In this document: positions 27,995-28,320 of the stretch, piece by piece
Position numbering within the stretch: the stretch's first letter is position 1
Layout: each line of letters opens with the position of its first letter
Source: a virus
DNA: 28,320 nucleotides
Virus record (IMG/VR): IMGVR_UViG_3300037069_001152
Location: 1 to 28,320 of that record
Direction: 5' to 3' (one strand)
Notes under the pieces: generated by a model
What the model was told of the DNA's origin: nothing
What the model saw: the letters and a program-made list of their open reading frames with translations, nothing else
Database searches by the model: none
Position numbers and translations under genes: made by a program

Positions 27995-28318
27995 TTAGCT
28001 AATCAAATCCTGATTAGCATAGGCTACAGGTGTTGTGCTTATAGCATCCTGCATAGATATTGTTTTACCGTTCAACTCTGCTACCTTTTGATTAACGGCA
28101 GCAGCTATCGTTGTTAATGTACCTGTCTTTGAAGCATCAAGTTCCATTTGAGCAATAGTTGCCCCGGCGGTTGTAACAACTTCGTTTATATCGGTTATCG
28201 ACTTATCAACGAGGCCCAGGTCTTTTAAAAACTTATCGAGCCAAGTTCTGAAAATCGGTAGCGCAATGTTATCTAAGTTAGTTGGTGTTAGATCAACGAT
28301 ATACTCCGCAGCCGGGCT
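27995..28318 (-). CDS. Hypothetical protein, C-terminal 107 aa (cut by right edge)
   Basis: A frame open from the right edge to TAA at 27997-27995, with no start in view. The visible part begins SPAAEYIVDLTPTNLDNIAL, then a helical region (FRTWLDKFLKDLG) and a long coiled or helical stretch rich in T, A and V (VTTAGATIAQMELDA), ending ANQDLIS. No family is recognised. Codon use is like the phage genes around it. It starts a minus-strand block to the right of the window, with the structured RNA and terminator after it. Confidence 0.6.
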   Translation of the reverse strand, partial: SPAAEYIVDLTPTNLDNIALPIFRTWLDKFLKDLGLVDKSITDINEVVTTAGATIAQMELDASKTGTLTTIAAAVNQKVAELNGKTISMQDAISTTPVAYANQDLIS

Positions 28319-28320
28319 AT

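Noticed and set aside
1-28320. CRISPR arrays, insertion sequences, integrase, tRNA genes
   Set aside because: No regularly spaced repeats, transposase motifs, integrase motifs or tRNA cloverleaf (apart from the tmRNA) were found by reading.

Overview
The window is part of a tailed double-stranded DNA phage or prophage of the siphovirus type, with a host in the Bacteroidota, probably Sphingobacteriales-like. The phage call rests on an ordered structural module: portal, MuF-type head protein, prohead protease, HK97-fold capsid, connector, head closure, HK97 gp10-like protein, tail terminator, tail tube, frameshifted tail chaperone and tape measure. The host call rests on several promoters of the Bacteroidota form (TTTG, 16-21 bp, TAnnTTTG), weak or absent Shine-Dalgarno sequences, SprB-like and PKD-like adhesin domains in tail proteins, and a typical Bacteroidota signal peptide. 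Neither the phage nor the host genus can be named from sequence alone.

Layout. 1-4730: head genes on the + strand, interrupted by a minus-strand cassette of four tiny coupled genes (1863-2540), and closed by a terminator after the capsid gene. 4765-8679: a ribbon-helix-helix (RHH) protein, a micro-membrane peptide, an unknown gene, a methyltransferase and two glycosyltransferase genes, one of them three-domain. 8676-10567: connector and tail-completion genes. 10601-11045: a one-gene unit of unknown function with its own promoter and terminator. 11053-18520: tail tube, chaperone pair joined by a -1 frameshift, tape measure, and three large distal-tail proteins. 18510-20593: a second minus-strand accessory cassette of eight small genes behind a strong promoter; one gene is frameshifted. 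20659-23780: tail fibre with a beta-helix and a signal peptide. 23799-25203: small membrane proteins and an M15 peptidase endolysin. 25204-28320: accessory and RNA-rich region.

The right-hand 3 kb is the most unusual part. It encodes a complete tmRNA on the minus strand (25734-26046) with its own promoter. Next to it is an apparent stand-alone small RNA of about 127 nt (about 26536-26662), bounded by a promoter and a terminator and followed at once by a new promoter. At 27811-27919 there is a compact four-way-junction RNA whose first and third hairpin loops are exactly complementary over 6 nt (a potential kissing loop), followed on the minus strand by a terminator. I do not recognise either of the last two RNAs. 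Between them lie holin-like micro-proteins and a secreted NUC-family nuclease, and the window ends in a minus-strand gene cut by the right edge.

How the parts work together. Head and tail genes form tightly packed operons with many ATGA or TAATG stop-start overlaps, so translation is probably coupled. The sugar and methyl-transfer cassette between capsid and connector genes suggests modification of virion or host-surface glycans. The adhesin-like domains and beta-helix fibre suggest binding to host surface polysaccharide. The M15 peptidase and small membrane proteins suit lysis.
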